From DATJPR01 sp963843525 (lineage in GTDB: Bacteria > Bacteroidota > Ignavibacteria > UBA10030 > UBA6906), in contig CAWJKM010000004.1 of NCBI GenBank assembly GCA_963843525.1, forward strand, positions 186,001 through 250,000: a DNA stretch of 64,000 nt. Reading direction: 5' to 3'. Position numbers and translations under genes: made by a program. This document shows positions 35,195-45,266 of the stretch, one piece after another. The notes below the pieces were generated by a model. The model was given only the letters and a program-made list of their open reading frames with translations. It was not told the origin of the DNA and made no database searches. How positions within the stretch are numbered: the stretch's first letter is position 1; every line of letters begins with the position of its first letter.

Positions 35195-38100
35195 ATGACG
35201 CGTCTCCTTCTCCTCGTTTGCCTTCTCACCGTCCCGATGATCGCGTTTCCTCAGCGTTTGAGTCATTCTCTCAACGCCGACGGCGTTGACGCCCGGAAGT
35301 TGCCGGCGCCGGTGCAGGCTGTCCCGGAAACGGTGAAAGTCCTCGCCGTTCGGGTTCAGTTTCTGCAAGACAAGGAAACCCGGACGACCGGAGATGGAAC
35401 CTTCCAGCTCACCGCCGGACCGGCGGACACGGTTCTCGACGCGCCCCCGCACGATGCGGAGTATTTCCGCGACCATCTCCGTTTTCTTGAAAACTACTAC
35501 CGCCGGGTTTCGAAAGGGAAGGTTGTCATCGAGTCCACCCTGCTCGATTCGATCGTCACGCTCCCTTCGTTGTTGCAGGCGTATTCGCCTCCCCGGGGCA
35601 GTTCGAACGTTCTCGTCGCCGATCTCGCACGCGATACGTGGCACCTTGTCGATTCACTGAAGCTGGTCCAGGATTTCCGGAGCTATCAGAGTTTCGTTGT
35701 CTTCCATGCAGGCTCGGGGCGGGATATCGATCTCATCGCTGAGCTGGGGTATGACCCCACGCCGTATGATATTCCTTCCCTCTATTTCGGCCTCGGCGCA
35801 TTTCGATCGTTCTACGGAGCCGCCTATGCAGGCATCCCTGTCCAGGGGGGGACGTTCTTCATTACGAATACCATGGTCCTCCCGGAGACTGAATCGCGCC
35901 TGCTTCCGGGCGCAGTCGGCGACTTCCCGCTCGTCCTGGGGATCAACGGACTTCTCTGCGCTTCAATGGGAAACTACCTCGGTCTCCCCGATCTCTTCGA
36001 TACAAAGACTGGTGCGTCCGGGATCGGGCGCTTTGGACTCATGGACGGACAGGCGATCTTCAGTTTCAGCGGGGCCTTTCCTCCCGAGCCGTCTGCCTGG
36101 GAGAAATACTGGCTGGGGTGGATCAATCCCATTACGGTGAACGCCGAAACCTCCTCGCTCAGGCTGCCCGCCGTGACACTGGCCGATAGTGTGTACCGCA
36201 TTCCCATCAGCAGTGAAGAGTATTTTCTGCTGGAAAACCGGAGCCGGGATCCGTTCCGGACCGGGGTTACACTGACAACCGTATTCCGCGGAGTCACCAG
36301 GCAACAGACCTTCACGCGTGACGTCGATGCTTTCAATGAGTTCGACGTTTCTGCGCTGTCAGGAAACGTAACCGACGTCAGCGTCCCCGATTGGAGTCTT
36401 CCCGGGGCAACGGACCCCGATGGGACATTCTACGACGGCGGGGTGGTCATCTGGCATATTGATGAATCGGTCATCGCGCAAGGGATCGACAACGATGTGG
36501 TCAACGCGGACCCTGAGCATCGTGGGGTGAGTGTGATGGAAGCGGACGGTTCACAGGACATTGGTCGCTCGTACGGAATGTTTACCGGAGGATCGGGGAG
36601 CGAACAGGGGACACCGCTTGACTTCTGGTTCACCGGGAATATCGCCCCGATCTACAAGAATGAGTTCTCCCCCACGACCTTGCCCAGTTCAAAGAGCAAC
36701 ACAGGGGCGAACACCCATATTACGGTCAGGGATTTCAGTCAGAGATCTCCAGAAATGACCCTGACGGTGGAGCGTGGAGATGCGCAAATCTCTCCGCTTC
36801 CGGGTTTCCCTAAACTGATCGGGCAGGTGCTCTCTCCACGTTCGCTCGTTGCGACTGTCTCCGCTTCGGGAGTCCCGTCGGTCATCGTGTCTGCCACCGG
36901 CCAACCTGGACCGAAGTCCCGGAACAGCCAGAACCCCGTTCAGGAACCCGGCCGCGTGTTTGCCTGGTCGGTCGACGGATCTCCTGCACTCGCCGGAGGT
37001 GCCTCGAGCGGACTTGTCACAGAGCTGCCGGCCGGAGACGACGTTGCCACGGGCCCAATTGCGGGCCCGTTGGGAAGCACTTCGGGCGGGCGATTCTTCA
37101 TCCCGGTGAATTCTTTGCTTCCGGGTCACACCGGGGTGCGAATGTTCTCCTCCGGCCAGACGGCAGGCGCCGATAGCCTCGCCGTCCAGAATTTCTTTCT
37201 TCCTCTCCCGCGCTCGATCGTGTGTCCTCCTGCAGCGAACGATTCCATCGTCGCCGTCGGTGTTACCGGCGGCATGGTCTATTTTGTCCGGTTCGATGGA
37301 ACCCTGGCGGATAGCCTGCGTCCGTCAACGGATTCTCTGGCAGGGATTGAGGGGATCAGCCGGCTCCCGGATCCATTGGGTTTCCTCATTACCACCTCCG
37401 ACGGAACAGTCGTTCTTTCCAACGCTGTCCTCCTTGCCGGAAAACTTAATAGCAGCGCTTCCACCGGAGCGGTCGGATTCAATTTTGGACATTCCATTGC
37501 AGGCCCCGCGGTGTCAATGGGCGCAGGAACGGCGTCTGACCCCGTGCGCATCGCATTCGTCACGAAGGACGGCTATCTCTTTCTTACCGATATCACCCTG
37601 CGGACAATCCCGGGTTTCCCCATCTCTGTGGGGGGACCAATTTCCGCGCCCCCCGCCTTCGCCGACATGAACGGTGATGGCGTCAGGGACATCGTTGTCT
37701 TCAGCGGGGGTCGTGTGTGCGTCTACAATACCGTCGGAGCATCACTGGATTATTTCCCCGTGACGTTGAGTGCGTCGTCGCCCATCACTTCGGCACCGGT
37801 CGTCGCCGACGTCGATGGAGATGGCTTGCCGGAAATTGTCGCCGTCACTGCGGATGGCGTGGTAGGGGCCTTCAGTGCGAAAGGGAAGATGCTGTCGGGA
37901 TTTCCCCTTGCGGCGGGACGCGGGAACCAGGATGTTGCGGTCTCCAGTTTGACGAATTCAAACCCTCCGCAGGGAATTGCCCTGTTCGTCGGGTCTTCGG
38001 ACAATGGCGGCATGCACGGATGGAAAACATATCAGGGGAACCAGACAGCGGCCAATCCCTGGCCCCAGTACCAGTACGATCCGCTGCATTCCGGAAATGT

Positions 38101-38422
38101 GACGGTGTCACTTCCTCCTGGCGTTCCGGTAAGCGCGGAGTTCATGCCCCAGGACAGGGTCTACAACTGGCCGAACCCGGTCTACGACGGCAAAACGTTC
38201 ATCCGGTATTTCATTTCCGAGGATGCCACCATCCACATAAAGATCTTCGATCTGGCCGGGGACCTGGTCACGGAACTGAGCGGACCGGGCAATGGCGGAA
38301 TTGACAACGAAGTGGCGTGGAATGTGACAGGAGTGCAAAGCGGTGTGTACCTCGCTCGCGTCGAAGCTGATGCGGGTGGCAAGAGTGAAATTCGAATAAT
38401 CAAAATCGCAGTCGTGCGGTAG
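35195..38422 (+). CDS. M6-peptidase-like T9SS cargo protein lacking the zinc motif
   Basis: A 1075-residue secreted protein with signal peptide MTRLLLLVCLLTVPMIAFPQ. Residues ~45-350 follow the M6 (immune inhibitor A-like) domain, including LGLPDLFDTKTGASGIGRFGLMD. The HExxH zinc motif that precedes LGLPDL is replaced by A256-S-M-G-N260, so it should be catalytically dead. VCBS/FG-GAP-like repeats (FADMNGDGVRDIVVF, VADVDGDGLPEIVAV) follow, and a C-terminal T9SS-type domain (YNWPNPVYDGKTFIRYFIS) ends it. It may serve as an adhesin or scaffold on the surface. The next gene starts two bases after its stop. Confidence 0.82.
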   Translation: MTRLLLLVCLLTVPMIAFPQRLSHSLNADGVDARKLPAPVQAVPETVKVLAVRVQFLQDKETRTTGDGTFQLTAGPADTVLDAPPHDAEYFRDHLRFLENYYRRVSKGKVVIESTLLDSIVTLPSLLQAYSPPRGSSNVLVADLARDTWHLVDSLKLVQDFRSYQSFVVFHAGSGRDIDLIAELGYDPTPYDIPSLYFGLGAFRSFYGAAYAGIPVQGGTFFITNTMVLPETESRLLPGAVGDFPLVLGINGLLCASMGNYLGLPDLFDTKTGASGIGRFGLMDGQAIFSFSGAFPPEPSAWEKYWLGWINPITVNAETSSLRLPAVTLADSVYRIPISSEEYFLLENRSRDPFRTGVTLTTVFRGVTRQQTFTRDVDAFNEFDVSALSGNVTDVSVPDWSLPGATDPDGTFYDGGVVIWHIDESVIAQGIDNDVVNADPEHRGVSVMEADGSQDIGRSYGMFTGGSGSEQGTPLDFWFTGNIAPIYKNEFSPTTLPSSKSNTGANTHITVRDFSQRSPEMTLTVERGDAQISPLPGFPKLIGQVLSPRSLVATVSASGVPSVIVSATGQPGPKSRNSQNPVQEPGRVFAWSVDGSPALAGGASSGLVTELPAGDDVATGPIAGPLGSTSGGRFFIPVNSLLPGHTGVRMFSSGQTAGADSLAVQNFFLPLPRSIVCPPAANDSIVAVGVTGGMVYFVRFDGTLADSLRPSTDSLAGIEGISRLPDPLGFLITTSDGTVVLSNAVLLAGKLNSSASTGAVGFNFGHSIAGPAVSMGAGTASDPVRIAFVTKDGYLFLTDITLRTIPGFPISVGGPISAPPAFADMNGDGVRDIVVFSGGRVCVYNTVGASLDYFPVTLSASSPITSAPVVADVDGDGLPEIVAVTADGVVGAFSAKGKMLSGFPLAAGRGNQDVAVSSLTNSNPPQGIALFVGSSDNGGMHGWKTYQGNQTAANPWPQYQYDPLHSGNVTVSLPPGVPVSAEFMPQDRVYNWPNPVYDGKTFIRYFISEDATIHIKIFDLAGDLVTELSGPGNGGIDNEVAWNVTGVQSGVYLARVEADAGGKSEIRIIKIAVVR

Positions 38423-38424
38423 TT

Positions 38425-41400
38425 ATGATGCAACACCGAGAAAATTCCGGCAACAGCCTCTCCTTCCTGTTTGTCTTGCTCCTCATCCTGACTTTTTCCT
38501 CCGCGGGGTTAGCCCAGGATGAATTCTATCATCCCGAGCTCACCTGGAAGACCATTGAAACGGAACATTTCAATGTCCTCTATCACGAAGGGGCGGAGAG
38601 GACCGCAAGAGTCATCTCCAAGGTGGCTGAGGACATCTATGAGCCGATCACCTCGCTTTATCACCACAAGCCCGACGGGAAGGTCACATTCGTCGTCCGC
38701 GACTACGATGATATCTCGAACGGCGCGGCGTATTTCTTCGAAAACAAAATCGAAATTTACGCCCCGAGCATGGATTTTGAACTCAGGGGAACGCATAACT
38801 GGCTGCGCAACGTCGTGACACATGAATTCACGCACGTCGTTCAGATCCAGACTTCGATGAAATTCGGGCGGCGGGTACCGTCCATCTATCTCCAGTGGCT
38901 CGGCTATGAATCCGAGCGGCGACCCGACGTCCTCTATGGCTATCCGAACGTCATTGTCTCCTACCCGCTGTCGGGATTCGTCGTTCCGGCATGGTTTGCC
39001 GAAGGGGTGGCGCAGTACAACAGGGCGGACCTGCGGTACGATTTCTGGGATACACACCGGGACATGATTCTGCGGAGCTATGCACTCGACAACAAGATGC
39101 TCACGTGGGAACAGATGGGAGTATTCGGGAAGACCAGTCTCGGCAATGAATCCTCCTACAATGCCGGTTTTGCATTTGTCGGGTACATCGCGCGGACATA
39201 CGGTGAGGACAAGCTCCGGGAAATTTCGCGCGACCTGTCCTCGCTTACCGTGGTCACAATCGATGCAGCGATTGAACATGCGGTGGGGAAGCCCGGCGCC
39301 GAAGTGTATGACGATTGGCGGCGGGATATGGAACGCGATTACAATGAACGCGTCGCGCCGATTCGAAAAAACCTCCGCGAAGGCCTGCCGTTTCTCAAGG
39401 ATGACGAGTCTGTCGTCAGCCCCGGCGAAAAGATCGGGACCGAAACCATCTTTCGCCCCCGGAGTCTCCCTCCTGGTGCCCACCTGGAAGACTGCTGCTT
39501 CTATGCCGCGGGAACCGGCTTCGCGAACATGTACCCCGCGTATTCGCCCGACGGCACGAAAGTCGCCTACGTCAGCACAAAAGGGGGCGACTATTTCAGC
39601 CTTTCCTCCCTCTACGTCTTTGACTTTTCCACAGGGCAGGATTCCCTGATCATGCCCGGCGTGCGAACAGAGCCGGCATGGTCCCCCGACGGAAAAATGC
39701 TGTACTACGGGAAGGCCACAAGGGATCATCCACATTGGTCCTACCAGTTCGACATTTACCGTTACGATCTTCAAAAACGGGAAGAGCAGCGTCTGACCAA
39801 CGGCAAGAGGGCGGCGAGCCCGACGGTTTCGCCGGACGGATCACAGATCGCCTTCGTCGTAAACGGTGACGGGACGACGAACCTTGCCGTCATGAACTCG
39901 GACGGCACCGGCTATCATGTCATCACCAACTATGCCGACGGTGAACAGGTCTATGGCCCGAAATGGAGCCCGCGCGGTGACAGGATCGTCTTCGACTACT
40001 CAATCAGGGACGGCAGGGATATTGCATGGATCAAACCCGACGGGAGCGACATTCAGTTCCTTGTGAAGGGGCCCGCCGACACCCGTTGTGCCGCGATTTC
40101 TCCCGACGGGTCGAAATTGTATTACAGTTCCGATGAAACGGGCATCTTTAACATCTACTCCCGCGACATCGCGAAGGATACCACCACCCAGCTCACAAAC
40201 GTTCTGGGCGGGGCTTTCTTTCCGACCGTCGCGCATTCAGGAGACATCGTCTACTCGGCTTACACTTCATCGGGTTACAAGCTCGTCCGGATGGTCGCCC
40301 CTGCGCCCGTCAATGATGAGCGGGACCATGAGTATCTTCCTCCGACTTCTCCTGTAGCGTCTCCCGAGCCGACGACCGGAGTCCTTGCGTTTGCAGCGTC
40401 GAAGCCGGCCGAAACACCGCAGTTTGATTGGTCGACGCTCCGGCATTACGATGACTCGAAGCTTCCCCCGCTTGATGCGAAGCCGTACAAAAGCATGTAC
40501 ACAAGTCTCACCGTGGTGCCGTTCCTGCGGGTCGACAACTATAATACGTCGAGCAACGGACTGGATATGCTGAAGCCCGGAGTCTACCTTCTCTCCAATG
40601 ACATGCTCGACATGACCGGATTCTTCGCCGGTGCGTCGCTCAACCGGAAGCTGGAACGGGATCTCTTCCTCCAATTCTTCTATCGCGGACGGTTTCCCCT
40701 GCTCTATAATATTGGCCTGGAGCCGGTCGGCTCTCTCGAGCTCTACAACGTATCGCGAAAAACTGATACGTTTGTTTCCCTCCCCGATCGGGATCCATTC
40801 AAAGTGGATGTGACCTATGACTTGTTTGAATTCGACGCGGCGCTCAACCAGCCGTTCCTCTCGCAGTTCGGGAACGTGGAGCTCAGGTATGCGCACAGCC
40901 GGTATAGCTCAGCCCTCGGAAGTTTCAACAATATCTACACGGGCGAGCTGGTGTCCTCGTCGAGCGATCTGTATCTGATTGCCAACACACTCACGTTCAC
41001 CTATGCATTGGACGCGATCGTCCCGTCGAGTACATCGGATATCAATCCGATCGGTCGCAAAATCAATCTGCGAATCAGCGGAGAGCTCAACAAGTTCGGC
41101 GCCACGGATTCCGCCGGTTACCGGCAGTACAAGCTTTCCGATACCGGCCTGCAGCCCGTGTACGACAAAATCGATTTCATGCGGGCAGAACTCAACTGGC
41201 ATGAATATTTTCCGTTTCTCTTCAGAGGACATACGCTGAATCTCTGGCTGAGAGGGGGGACCATCTTCGGGCCTCCCGTCGACGAATTTTTCGATTTCTA
41301 TGCAGGCGGGCTGATCGGGATGAAGGGATACCCGTTTTATGCCCTCAGCGGAAATTCCGTTGCTTCACTCGGACTGGCGTACAGGTTTCCCATCATTCCC

Positions 41401-41700
41401 AACATTGATGTGCGATTCGGACAAATTTACTTTGATAAGCTCTATGCATCGGTGTATGGGGATTTCGGCAATGCCTGGACCGAAACCGGACAGCAGCTCA
41501 AGGACTTCAAGAAGGACGCCGGCGTAGAGCTCCGGCTGGAAGCATTTTCCTTCTACTCCTATCCGACACGAATCTTTTTCAATGCTTCTTACGGATTCGA
41601 TCGCTTCTCCCGTTTCATCAAGACGCAGAACGCGACGATTACGTATGGCAAGGAGTGGAGGTTTTATTTTGGCGTGCTCTTTGGATTCGATTTCGATTGA
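38425..41700 (+). CDS. Gluzincin peptidase / beta-propeller / outer-membrane barrel fusion
   Basis: A 1091-residue exported protein with three parts. Residues ~35-310 are a peptidase_MA-like domain with the zinc motif His133-E-F-T-His137 (VVTHEFTHVVQIQ) and the downstream VPAWFAEGVAQYN, which supplies the third ligand. Residues ~360-640 are TolB/PD40-type propeller repeats (PAYSPDGTKVAYVST, PAWSPDGKMLYYG). The last ~400 residues are a BamA-like beta barrel ending in aromatic FYFGVLFGFDFD. The protein would expose a protease and propeller at the outer membrane. It is translationally close to the M6-like gene. Confidence 0.85.
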   Translation: MMQHRENSGNSLSFLFVLLLILTFSSAGLAQDEFYHPELTWKTIETEHFNVLYHEGAERTARVISKVAEDIYEPITSLYHHKPDGKVTFVVRDYDDISNGAAYFFENKIEIYAPSMDFELRGTHNWLRNVVTHEFTHVVQIQTSMKFGRRVPSIYLQWLGYESERRPDVLYGYPNVIVSYPLSGFVVPAWFAEGVAQYNRADLRYDFWDTHRDMILRSYALDNKMLTWEQMGVFGKTSLGNESSYNAGFAFVGYIARTYGEDKLREISRDLSSLTVVTIDAAIEHAVGKPGAEVYDDWRRDMERDYNERVAPIRKNLREGLPFLKDDESVVSPGEKIGTETIFRPRSLPPGAHLEDCCFYAAGTGFANMYPAYSPDGTKVAYVSTKGGDYFSLSSLYVFDFSTGQDSLIMPGVRTEPAWSPDGKMLYYGKATRDHPHWSYQFDIYRYDLQKREEQRLTNGKRAASPTVSPDGSQIAFVVNGDGTTNLAVMNSDGTGYHVITNYADGEQVYGPKWSPRGDRIVFDYSIRDGRDIAWIKPDGSDIQFLVKGPADTRCAAISPDGSKLYYSSDETGIFNIYSRDIAKDTTTQLTNVLGGAFFPTVAHSGDIVYSAYTSSGYKLVRMVAPAPVNDERDHEYLPPTSPVASPEPTTGVLAFAASKPAETPQFDWSTLRHYDDSKLPPLDAKPYKSMYTSLTVVPFLRVDNYNTSSNGLDMLKPGVYLLSNDMLDMTGFFAGASLNRKLERDLFLQFFYRGRFPLLYNIGLEPVGSLELYNVSRKTDTFVSLPDRDPFKVDVTYDLFEFDAALNQPFLSQFGNVELRYAHSRYSSALGSFNNIYTGELVSSSSDLYLIANTLTFTYALDAIVPSSTSDINPIGRKINLRISGELNKFGATDSAGYRQYKLSDTGLQPVYDKIDFMRAELNWHEYFPFLFRGHTLNLWLRGGTIFGPPVDEFFDFYAGGLIGMKGYPFYALSGNSVASLGLAYRFPIIPNIDVRFGQIYFDKLYASVYGDFGNAWTETGQQLKDFKKDAGVELRLEAFSFYSYPTRIFFNASYGFDRFSRFIKTQNATITYGKEWRFYFGVLFGFDFD

Positions 41701-41726
41701 ACCAGATTAACGATAAGGGGTCCAGG

Positions 41727-42647
41727 ATGAGCCTCAAGGTTCTCTGTCTCTGCGCGGTCTTGATGCCTGCCGGACTGTATGCCGGGTCGCCGGAAGACTC
41801 CACCGCATACCCCATCACCGGCAACATACAACTGGATCTTTTCGGTCTCAGGGATGTATCACCGGTGCCGAAGATCCTCCAGGGCGAATCAGGGGCACAA
41901 GCCTCCTCTCAGCGCAAGTCCACGTGGCTCGCTGCCGGACTGTCCCTGGTAGTACCGGGGGCAGGGGAATTCTACGCAGAGAGCTATTGGAAATCAGCGG
42001 GGTTCTTACTCGTCGAGATTGCCATGTGGGGTCTTGCGTACTCCTGGGATCATCGGGGGGATGTGCAAACGGACAATTTCCAGAATTTCGCCAACTCACA
42101 CTGGAGTGTCGTCCGCTACGTCGACTATGCGCTGACAAACTTCAAACCGGTGGATCCCGCGACGAACCAACCGTTTACCGAGGGCCAGTTCTGGTCAGGC
42201 ACACCGAACCCCGCGGCTCCCTGGGTCGGTGTGAACTGGGCGGTGGTCAATAGGATGGAAGCAGCAATCGGGGGGTATTACTCGCACAGCCTCGCTCCGT
42301 ACGGGGATCAGCAATATTTCGAGATGATCGGGAAGTACGAACAGTTCAACATGGGGTGGGACGATGCGAACCCGGGCCTGGGGTCAGACTATTTCACCCA
42401 GAAGGCGAACCTGACCCCGCGGAATGTGTTCTATGCGAAAGAGCGTGGGAAGGCCAACACCTACTACGGCCGGGCGACGACCTTTGTGACCGTCGCAATC
42501 CTGAACCATCTTCTCAGTGCAGTTGATGCAGCACTGACCGCTTCCTGGTACAACAAAGCACACACGGCGGTCGGGTTCTTGCTCATCCCGAACGCCGCCG
42601 GGGGATACTCCAGCGTCCCTGTACTGCAGTTCAACGTTGAGCTCTGA
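41727..42647 (+). CDS. Exported membrane protein, hypothetical (DUF5683-like motif)
   Basis: A 306-residue protein with signal peptide (SLKVLCLCAVLMPAGLYAG) and a segment LAAGLSLVVPGAGEFYAESYWKSA that resembles the PGxGxxY...WKA motif of DUF5683 proteins. A membrane segment follows (FLLVEIAMWGLAYSW), and a second near NHLLSAVDAAL. The ATG at 41727 follows CAGG and is 26 bases after the barrel gene, so it is likely the last gene of that transcript. Function unknown; envelope location is clear. Confidence 0.72.
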   Translation: MSLKVLCLCAVLMPAGLYAGSPEDSTAYPITGNIQLDLFGLRDVSPVPKILQGESGAQASSQRKSTWLAAGLSLVVPGAGEFYAESYWKSAGFLLVEIAMWGLAYSWDHRGDVQTDNFQNFANSHWSVVRYVDYALTNFKPVDPATNQPFTEGQFWSGTPNPAAPWVGVNWAVVNRMEAAIGGYYSHSLAPYGDQQYFEMIGKYEQFNMGWDDANPGLGSDYFTQKANLTPRNVFYAKERGKANTYYGRATTFVTVAILNHLLSAVDAALTASWYNKAHTAVGFLLIPNAAGGYSSVPVLQFNVEL

Positions 42648-42654
42648 TGGAGTG

Positions 42655-43740
42655 TTACTTCCTCACCCGGAGGATGACGAAAATTGCCCCGGCGAGAAAC
42701 ACGAGGTTCGCAGCCCAGGCCGTCAGGAGAGGATTGACATCTCCGTTGTAGCCAAATACCTGCGATACCTTCATCACGATCAGGTAGATGAAGCAGATGA
42801 GCAGGCTGATCCCCAGCTGCACCCCCGTTCCACCCCTTCTTCGCACCGAAGCAAACGGCACACCAAACAAGACGACGATCACCGCAGCAAACGGGTAAGA
42901 AATCTTTCCATAGAAATCGACCATCCATTGTGATACGTCCTGTCCCGCCCGCCGTTGGTCGGCGATAAACTGCTTCAGCGCAGGGTAGTTCATCTCGTCC
43001 GGCTTCTCCTGTTTCTTCCGCAGATCATCCGGGTTGAATTGCAGGTTCCGTTCGGGGAGGAGCGGAAACGTCTCGATCGCTTCTTTGTCCCCGGAAAACA
43101 TCCTGCGGGTCACATTCGACAGCACCCAGCAGTGCGCGCTCGAATCCCACGCCATGCTCAGGGCATCCGTGCGCTCGATCATGCGTGTCGGGTCGGCTGC
43201 ATCGAAATCCTGTATCGATATCCTGGTCGCGACATTGCGGGAGTCGTCGAAGAACCCGATGGAAAGGATCCTGGTGGGGGAGTCCTGGATGTAGATATTC
43301 GCCCCCGAGGCGTTGATGACATCCTTGTGAAGGTAAGTCCGCTCGATGAAGAATTTCTTCGAATTTGCCGAGGGGACCACCCAACCATTGAAATAGACGA
43401 GAGCTCCGCTCACCAGCAGGGAGACGATGACGTACGGCAGCATGATCCGGTAGAGGCTTGCGCCGCTGGATTTCATGGCCGTCAACTCGTTCTGGGTCGA
43501 CATGCGTGCCGTGACAAACAGGCTGCCGAGGAGGAGCGCAACCGGGGTGATCAGCTTGATGATTTCCGGGGTGAAATACAGGTAGTAGCGGAAGATAATC
43601 CCGAGCCCTGCATCCTTGTCGAGGAAATCGTCCAGCTTCTCCATGGAGTCGATGACGATAAACACAATCAGGACCGCGCCCAGGGAAAAGGCCGCCGTTG
43701 CGAGGAATTGTCGGATAATGTAGCGATCGAAGATTTTCAC
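42655..43740 (-). CDS. lptG: Lipopolysaccharide export permease LptG (YjgQ family)
   Basis: A 361-residue inner-membrane permease of the LptB2FG transporter that extracts LPS from the inner membrane. The start is GTG at 43740, overlapping the lptF stop as GTGA; the protein then begins VKIFDRYIIRQFL, the family N-terminus. Six membrane segments flank a periplasmic beta-jellyroll (about 115-270). ITPVALLLGSLFVTARMSTQNELTAMKSSG is the conserved coupling region (residues listed in two parts here). lptB is not in the window. Confidence 0.9.
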   Translation of the reverse strand: MKIFDRYIIRQFLATAAFSLGAVLIVFIVIDSMEKLDDFLDKDAGLGIIFRYYLYFTPEIIKLITPVALLLGSLFVTARMSTQNELTAMKSSGASLYRIMLPYVIVSLLVSGALVYFNGWVVPSANSKKFFIERTYLHKDVINASGANIYIQDSPTRILSIGFFDDSRNVATRISIQDFDAADPTRMIERTDALSMAWDSSAHCWVLSNVTRRMFSGDKEAIETFPLLPERNLQFNPDDLRKKQEKPDEMNYPALKQFIADQRRAGQDVSQWMVDFYGKISYPFAAVIVVLFGVPFASVRRRGGTGVQLGISLLICFIYLIVMKVSQVFGYNGDVNPLLTAWAANLVFLAGAIFVILRVRK

Positions 43741-45158
43741 GAGTCTTCCGGGGGAGGTTCGTCCTGAAGTCTGGCCCGCCAGCGGCGCGGCACCATGCGC
43801 TGGAGGAAATCCCAATTGATCAGGATGGTTTCACGTCCGATGCGAATGCACAGGAGCACACCGAAGAGACCGATGAGGACGTTGGCGATCCACATGCCCA
43901 CCGCCGGCTGAACGATGTCCCGGTCCGCGAGTTTTTCCCCGCCGATCAGACAGGCCCAGTAGAGGACAAAGAACCCCAGGCTGAGTGTCGCGGCAATCCC
44001 GAAACCGCCCCGCCGTAACATAATCCCGAGGGGAACGCCGACGAGGACAAAAACCAGGCAGGCGGTAGGAATGGAATATTTTTTGTGGATCTCCACCAGG
44101 TACTGGTCGATCTGGCGTTCCATGTTCTCGAGTCTGAAGAGATACGTCGCCACGTTCGCATCGGTCTGCTGGGCGACGGCAAGGGGGCTGGTCGGTCCCT
44201 GGGGGACCAATCCCGGTCGGAGAGGAGCGAGCGAGGCAGAATCAAGCAGTCCGCGAAGTCTCAGTCCGACATCGTTTGCCATGACCGTGTTGAACTCCTT
44301 CTGCAGCATCTCTTTCTGGTGCTTGAGGGTATCGGCGATTTCGATCATCGCCGAGGCGCTCAACTCGCGGTCGCCCCGCGAAAAAGCATTCTCCGATGAA
44401 CGGGAAAAATCAAATCCCTCGACGTCCATCGCAATCCTGTGTTTTTCAAAACGAATGCGGCGGTACGACTGGGCATTCTGGAGGTCCAATTCGTGAATCT
44501 CGCCGTCGTCGAGATCCAGGATCAGTTTTCTGAAATCCGGTGAGAACGAAATCGTCCCCCGTCGTGCGGTGATAGTGACGTTTGTTGTGGGGTTCGTGTA
44601 ATCGTACAGCGTCACGCCTTCAATGTCGTTCGTATTGGGGACGGTCTTCCGGACAAGGATGCTATATCCCGGGATGTCCTGTGAGAAGACTCCGTTGACA
44701 AGCGTGAGTGTCGGCTTTTTCCGACGGATATCAACGGTGAGCATTTTGAGCTGGTGGTTGGCATCGGGGAGGACGTCGTTATTGAAATAGACCAACCCTC
44801 CTCCAACTGCAAGGCCGGCAAAAAACACGGGAGCGAGCATGCGGTAGAGGCTCATCCCGGTGGCTTTCATTGCGGTGATTTCGTTCTTGGAGGACATGTC
44901 GCCGAACGCCATCAGCGTGGCAACTAGGACAGACATGGGTACGGCGAGGACGAGCATCCACGCCAGGTTCAGGGCAATGAGTTCGGTGATCACCCATGCG
45001 CTGAGTCCTTTGCCCACAAGCTGATCGACAAACTTCATGAGGAATTGCAGCAGGAACAGGAACATCAAGGTGCCGAGAGAGAAGAAGAACGGTCCGGCAT
45101 GTGCACGAAGGATGTGCGCCCACAACGTCCAGGGTTGGCGAAGGTGTCGGAGAACCAT
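43737..45158 (-). CDS. lptF: Lipopolysaccharide export permease LptF (YjgP family)
   Basis: Partner permease of LptG. It is 473 residues from the ATG at 45158, or 488 from 45203; no ribosome site decides between them and the shorter one begins MVLRHLRQPWTLWAH before the first membrane segment. MSSKNEITAMKATGMSLYRM is the coupling-helix region and VLVGVPLGIMLRRGGFGIA the conserved second half. The periplasmic domain is longer than in E. coli, with a helical insertion near 270-320. It overlaps lptG by four bases. Confidence 0.9.
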   Translation of the reverse strand: MVLRHLRQPWTLWAHILRAHAGPFFFSLGTLMFLFLLQFLMKFVDQLVGKGLSAWVITELIALNLAWMLVLAVPMSVLVATLMAFGDMSSKNEITAMKATGMSLYRMLAPVFFAGLAVGGGLVYFNNDVLPDANHQLKMLTVDIRRKKPTLTLVNGVFSQDIPGYSILVRKTVPNTNDIEGVTLYDYTNPTTNVTITARRGTISFSPDFRKLILDLDDGEIHELDLQNAQSYRRIRFEKHRIAMDVEGFDFSRSSENAFSRGDRELSASAMIEIADTLKHQKEMLQKEFNTVMANDVGLRLRGLLDSASLAPLRPGLVPQGPTSPLAVAQQTDANVATYLFRLENMERQIDQYLVEIHKKYSIPTACLVFVLVGVPLGIMLRRGGFGIAATLSLGFFVLYWACLIGGEKLADRDIVQPAVGMWIANVLIGLFGVLLCIRIGRETILINWDFLQRMVPRRWRARLQDEPPPEDS

Positions 45159-45219
45159 GAGATGAATATACGAAGTTTTCTTTTCACGAGGGAACATATG
45201 CAAGCATACAGAGCGACGA

Positions 45220-45248
45220 TTGCCTCTTCTACGCCAAATCCCTATATT
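45220..45248 (+). promoter_or_regulatory. Promoter-like sequence before the decayed tRNA-His copy
   Basis: TTGCCT (45220-45225) and TATATT (45243-45248) with a 17-base spacer, about 19 bases before the tRNA-like sequence. The -35 box is imperfect. Confidence 0.5.
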
Positions 45249-45266
45249 GCATGTCAGCCTCGTGTA

